A stretch of DNA of 7,692 nt from contig CAZGZU010000026.1 of the NCBI GenBank assembly GCA_964529855.1, forward strand, positions 1 through 7,692, in the 5' to 3' direction. The translations under genes and the position numbers were made by a program. This document shows positions 4,960-7,692 of this stretch, one piece after another (the first letter of the stretch is position 1; each line of letters begins with the position of its first letter). Source of the stretch: CAZGZU01 sp964529855. Lineage in GTDB: Bacteria > Patescibacteriota > Minisyncoccia > Portnoybacterales > UBA2143. A model generated the notes under the pieces. That model did no database searches. It was given only the letters and a program-made list of their open reading frames with translations, and was not told the origin of the DNA.

Positions 4960-7554
4960 ATGTCTGAGCAGATCTTCCAAGAAACCGGACTCACTTTCCA
5001 GCCCAGCCTTAATCTTTTAATAATTGCCCAGAGGAAAATAAAAAAGATTTGCGGCTGGCTGATTTTTCTTTTGCTGATTCTTTTCGGTCTTTATGGAATT
5101 TTTACTCTGTTTGTCACCGGGGAATTGTCAGGTACTTTCTATTTTTCCATATTAANNNNNNNNNNGTTCCTTTTCTATCTCTGGCAGCGGAGAGGGGAAA
5201 GGATTAAAAAAATCGGACCGCCTCGCCCGGACCAGCCCATAGAAGTTTCTTTGTTCCTTGACCAGTCAGCTCAAAAGTCACTGGAAAGCGCCTGGCTGTT
5301 CTCTTATCGCAAAGGATATCATTTTTTACGACCGATTCATCTGTTCGTTACTCTCCTGAAAGAGAAGGATTTTAAGGAAATTTTGAAAAGGTTGGGTTGT
5401 CAGTCAAAAGAGGTGGTTGCCAAAACCAAAGGTATTTTAGAAAGTTCGTCTCTTTCTCCGGATACGGAAAAATCCTCTTTGGGACCGGTTTCCCTTGAGG
5501 AAAAGGCAAGGATTATCAGGGGACCTAAAATCAGTTCGGATTTTAAGCAGATATTTTTTGAGGCCTATCTTTTTTGTTTGAGAAGAGGGGAGAAACAGAT
5601 TGGTTCTTTGGATATTCTCTGGGCTATCAGTCAGCAGGCGAATTTAGTCGGTTTGATTTTTGACGAGTTTGGCATCAGTCCGGGAGAAATTGAACGGGTG
5701 GTTGAATGGCGGAGATTGGAAAAAGAGATTGAACAGCGGCAGAAGTCATTCCTCTGGCGGCGGATTTTTAAGCCCAAAGGCAAGTTGAATCGGGCCATGA
5801 CTGCCGCCTTAACGCCGCTTCTGGACAAAGTCAGCCGGGATTTGACTTTCTTGGCCAGGCAAGGGCAGTTTGAAATGGTCATTGGTCGGGATAAAGAAAT
5901 TGAAGAAATCTTTAATTTTTTCAGTGCCGGTCAGTTGGCCGTGGTTCTGGTCGGTCAAGGCCAGGTCGGCAAGAAAGCCGTTCTGAAAAAGATTGCCCAA
6001 ATGATGGTTGAAGAGGATGTTCCTGAATTTTTGGAGGACAAAAGATTGGTTCAATTGGAAATCAGTCGTCTGGTCAGTTTGGGAGGCACCCAGCAGAGAA
6101 TTGAAGAGAATCTCCAAAGAATCATTTTTGAAATTAACCGGGCCGGCAATATCATTTTGGTTATTGAAGACGTTAATAATTTGGCCGGCTTAAGGAGTCG
6201 GGCAGGCGGTTTGGATTTAGCGGAAATTTTAGCTTCTGCTTTGGACCAAAAGGCCTTTTTCTTCATTGGCACGGCCAGCCCGGAGGCCTTTTCTTCAAAG
6301 ATTGAAGAGCAGACCCTGGGCCGGGTTCTTAACAAGGTGGAGATAACTCTTCCTTCAATTGACGCTCTTTGGCGAATTTTAATCACCAAGATTTTCATTA
6401 TTGAACGGGAATTAAAGATTTTCTTTTCAGCCGATGCTCTGGAACAGGCCATTGCCCTGGCTGACCGATATATTTACGGCAAGGCTCTGCCGGCCAAGAC
6501 CATGGATTTATTGGTTGAAATCGCCTATTTAATCAGGCAGCAGCGAGGCAGCGGCAGTTTTATCAGAGGAGAGGATGTGGTTGATTTGGTCGCCCGCAAA
6601 ACAAAGATTCCTTTGGGCGAGCTTCAGGAAACGGAAAAAGAAAAATTGCTTCAACTGGAGCAGTTGATTCACCAGCGGGTCATTAACCAGAACGAGGCCG
6701 TAGAAGCAGTGGCCGGCGCAATGCGACGCAGTCGGCTGGAAATGGCTGGTCGGCAAAAACCGATTTGTAATTTCCTCTTTATCGGGCCAACCGGCGTTGG
6801 CAAGACAGAACTGGCCAAGACCCTGGCTCGTGTATATTTCGGTGACGTAAAAAGAATGATTCGTCTGGATATGTCGGAATACCAGGAGAAAAGAGGTCTT
6901 CGCCGGCTGATTGGTCTGCGGACCGAGGAAGGAGTGGCCAAGGGTTATTTAACCGAGGCAATCAAACGCCAGCCCTATTCACTTTTGCTTTTGGATGAAA
7001 TAGAAAAAGCCCATCCTGATATCCTGAATTTATTCCTCCAGGTGATGGATGACGGACGGCTGACTGACGCCTCCGGTCAGACCATTAATTTCACCGATGT
7101 TATTTTAATCGCCACTTCCAATGCAGGCACCCAGTTCATTCAGGAACAAATCAGCAAACTGGTTGATTATAAGGAAATAGAGCGTCAATTAAAGGATAAG
7201 GTTTTATTGGAATATTTCCGACCGGAATTCCTCAATCGTTTTGATAAAATTGTTCTTTTCCGGAGCTTGACCATGGACAATGTCATTAAAATTACCCACT
7301 TGTTTTTGGAAATGGTTAAGGAGAAAATAGCGGGTCGGGGAGTTGGTCTGGAAGTAGAAGAAGCGGCCGTGGAGGAACTGGCTCAGGCCGGCTTTGACCC
7401 ATTATATGGCGCCAGGCCTTTAAGGCGGGTTATTCAGGATAAAGTGGAAAATGGTTTGGCCCGGCTGTTTTTGGAAAACAAAATCAAACGTCGCGACAAA
7501 CTAATTCTCAAAAAAGGTCTGATTTTTGAAATCAAAGAAGCCCCGGAGATATAG
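4960..7554 (+). CDS. Membrane-anchored Clp/Hsp100-like double AAA+ ATPase
   Basis: About 864 aa, allowing for the N gap. Two membrane helices (31-52 and about 59-76) form a hairpin flanked by basic residues (RKIKK, RRGERIKK), so both ends should be cytoplasmic. Residues 97-160 and 190-250 are the two repeats of a Clp N-domain. The first AAA+ ring is degenerate: Walker A reads GQGQVGKK (332-339, Lys instead of Thr), Walker B reads E403-D404 instead of DE, and the pore-loop Tyr aligns with Thr377. The second ring looks active: Walker A GPTGVGKT (609-616), Walker B LLLLDE (675-680), sensor-1 Asn721, arginine finger Arg760, sensor-2 GAR at 817-819. There is no coiled-coil M-domain (only 528-536 at its usual site) and no IGF/VGF ClpP-docking loop between 724 and 752. 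It probably remodels proteins at the membrane without ClpP. It resembles ClpC/ClpB but is neither. The ATG at 4960 lacks a ribosome binding site. No substrate can be named. Confidence 0.88.
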   Translation: MSEQIFQETGLTFQPSLNLLIIAQRKIKKICGWLIFLLLILFGLYGIFTLFVTGELSGTFYFSILXXXXFLFYLWQRRGERIKKIGPPRPDQPIEVSLFLDQSAQKSLESAWLFSYRKGYHFLRPIHLFVTLLKEKDFKEILKRLGCQSKEVVAKTKGILESSSLSPDTEKSSLGPVSLEEKARIIRGPKISSDFKQIFFEAYLFCLRRGEKQIGSLDILWAISQQANLVGLIFDEFGISPGEIERVVEWRRLEKEIEQRQKSFLWRRIFKPKGKLNRAMTAALTPLLDKVSRDLTFLARQGQFEMVIGRDKEIEEIFNFFSAGQLAVVLVGQGQVGKKAVLKKIAQMMVEEDVPEFLEDKRLVQLEISRLVSLGGTQQRIEENLQRIIFEINRAGNIILVIEDVNNLAGLRSRAGGLDLAEILASALDQKAFFFIGTASPEAFSSKIEEQTLGRVLNKVEITLPSIDALWRILITKIFIIERELKIFFSADALEQAIALADRYIYGKALPAKTMDLLVEIAYLIRQQRGSGSFIRGEDVVDLVARKTKIPLGELQETEKEKLLQLEQLIHQRVINQNEAVEAVAGAMRRSRLEMAGRQKPICNFLFIGPTGVGKTELAKTLARVYFGDVKRMIRLDMSEYQEKRGLRRLIGLRTEEGVAKGYLTEAIKRQPYSLLLLDEIEKAHPDILNLFLQVMDDGRLTDASGQTINFTDVILIATSNAGTQFIQEQISKLVDYKEIERQLKDKVLLEYFRPEFLNRFDKIVLFRSLTMDNVIKITHLFLEMVKEKIAGRGVGLEVEEAAVEELAQAGFDPLYGARPLRRVIQDKVENGLARLFLENKIKRRDKLILKKGLIFEIKEAPEI
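5156..5165. other. Assembly gap (10 N) in the second membrane helix of the Clp-like gene
   Basis: The frame on both sides agrees if the missing length is 1 modulo 3, so the ten-N placeholder happens to keep the frame. The flanking residues (TFYFSIL before, FLFYLW after) are hydrophobic on both sides, so the gap falls inside a membrane segment and the helix length is uncertain. Confidence 0.95.
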
Positions 7555-7559
7555 TTAAC

Positions 7560-7586
7560 AAGGCCGTATAGTAAGGTTTGGCCTCG
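7560..7586 (+). repeat. Arm fragment plus module B downstream of the Clp-like gene
   Basis: Positions 7560-7568 match the first bases of an element arm (aaggccgta), and 7573-7586 are module B (aaggtttggcctcg). The order here (arm fragment, B, full element) mirrors the inverted order at 4806-4952, so both blocks derive from the same compound unit in opposite orientations. It begins 5 nt after the Clp-like stop codon. Confidence 0.7.
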
Positions 7587-7596
7587 TAGCAAGACC

Positions 7597-7692
7597 AAGG
7601 CCCGGCCTCAAAACCTACGGCCTTTCCATCTTAAATATTTCAGATAAACATAATTCAAAAAACATCGTTGGGCAAGGCCGTAGGTTTTGAGG
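7597..7692 (-). repeat. 105-bp palindromic element, reverse-oriented copy cut by window end
   Basis: Arm 7597-7624 pairs perfectly with the visible 19 nt of the second arm (7674-7692); the rest lies outside the window. The core, 7625-7673, is 49 nt, exactly as in the copy at 4834-4882. Its reverse complement matches that core at 38 of 49 positions, and all but one difference is a transition. Both core ends are invariant. The arm base C7609, paired with G7689, replaces the G4818-C4898 pair of the other copy. An inner stem between 7635-7640 and 7660-7665 is also kept. Confidence 0.85.

Noticed and set aside
694..6961. Several minus-strand open frames of 60-133 codons, e.g. 979-1206, 3279-3500, 6051-6452 and 6669-6941
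   Set aside because: All but one lie within well-supported + strand genes (979-1206 runs slightly past the end of the lamin-tail gene). They have no ribosome binding sites or recognisable domains, and have the composition expected of antisense shadows.
7597..7692. CRISPR array
   Set aside because: Repeats are palindromic arms around a conserved core, not direct repeats with unique spacers, and no cas genes are visible.

Overview
The window looks like a metagenome-derived scaffold from a Candidate Phyla Radiation (Patescibacteria) bacterium, most likely of the Parcubacteria kind. The basis is recalled family resemblance: a lamin-tail surface protein, a membrane-anchored VirD4/TraD-like ATPase with the GVLDPHGD and DEFQNF motifs, a small FPVWWYSQGL membrane protein, and a membrane-anchored Clp-like double AAA+ ATPase. 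TGA acts as an ordinary stop (4452-4454 and 4802-4804), so the glycine-TGA code of Gracilibacteria/Absconditabacteria does not apply. Two 10-N runs (4132-4141 and 5156-5165) are scaffold gaps.

Layout: all genes are on the + strand. (1) The 3' part of an exported lamin-tail protein runs in from the left edge and stops at 1184. (2) The 204-nt gap 1185-1388 holds a strong hairpin and one repeat half-site. (3) A tight three-gene operon follows (1389-4804): an acidic protein with a conserved C-terminal helical domain, a VirD4/TraD-like coupling ATPase interrupted by the first N gap, and a small membrane protein joined by an ATGA overlap. (4) The 155-nt gap 4805-4959 is almost entirely palindromic repeat. 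(5) A Clp-like ATPase occupies 4960-7554 and contains the second N gap. (6) The same repeat follows it in the opposite orientation and runs off the right edge.

The three operon genes probably act together at the cytoplasmic membrane, with a DNA/protein-pumping hexameric ATPase, an acidic adaptor and a membrane partner. No relaxase, VirB4 or pilin gene is visible here, so actual conjugation cannot be claimed. The Clp-like protein appears to be a membrane-tethered unfoldase with a decayed first ATPase ring and no ClpP-docking loop. Its link to the operon is positional only.

The most unusual feature is a family of intergenic elements of about 105 bp. The copies at 4806-4910 and 7597-7692 have 28-nt inverted arms and a core of exactly 49 nt in both. 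Their orientations are opposite. Base pairs differ in a compensatory way in the outer and inner stems, while the nucleotides of the predicted internal loop are identical. This points to conserved folding (structured RNA or cruciform/MITE-like DNA) rather than neutral leftover repeat.
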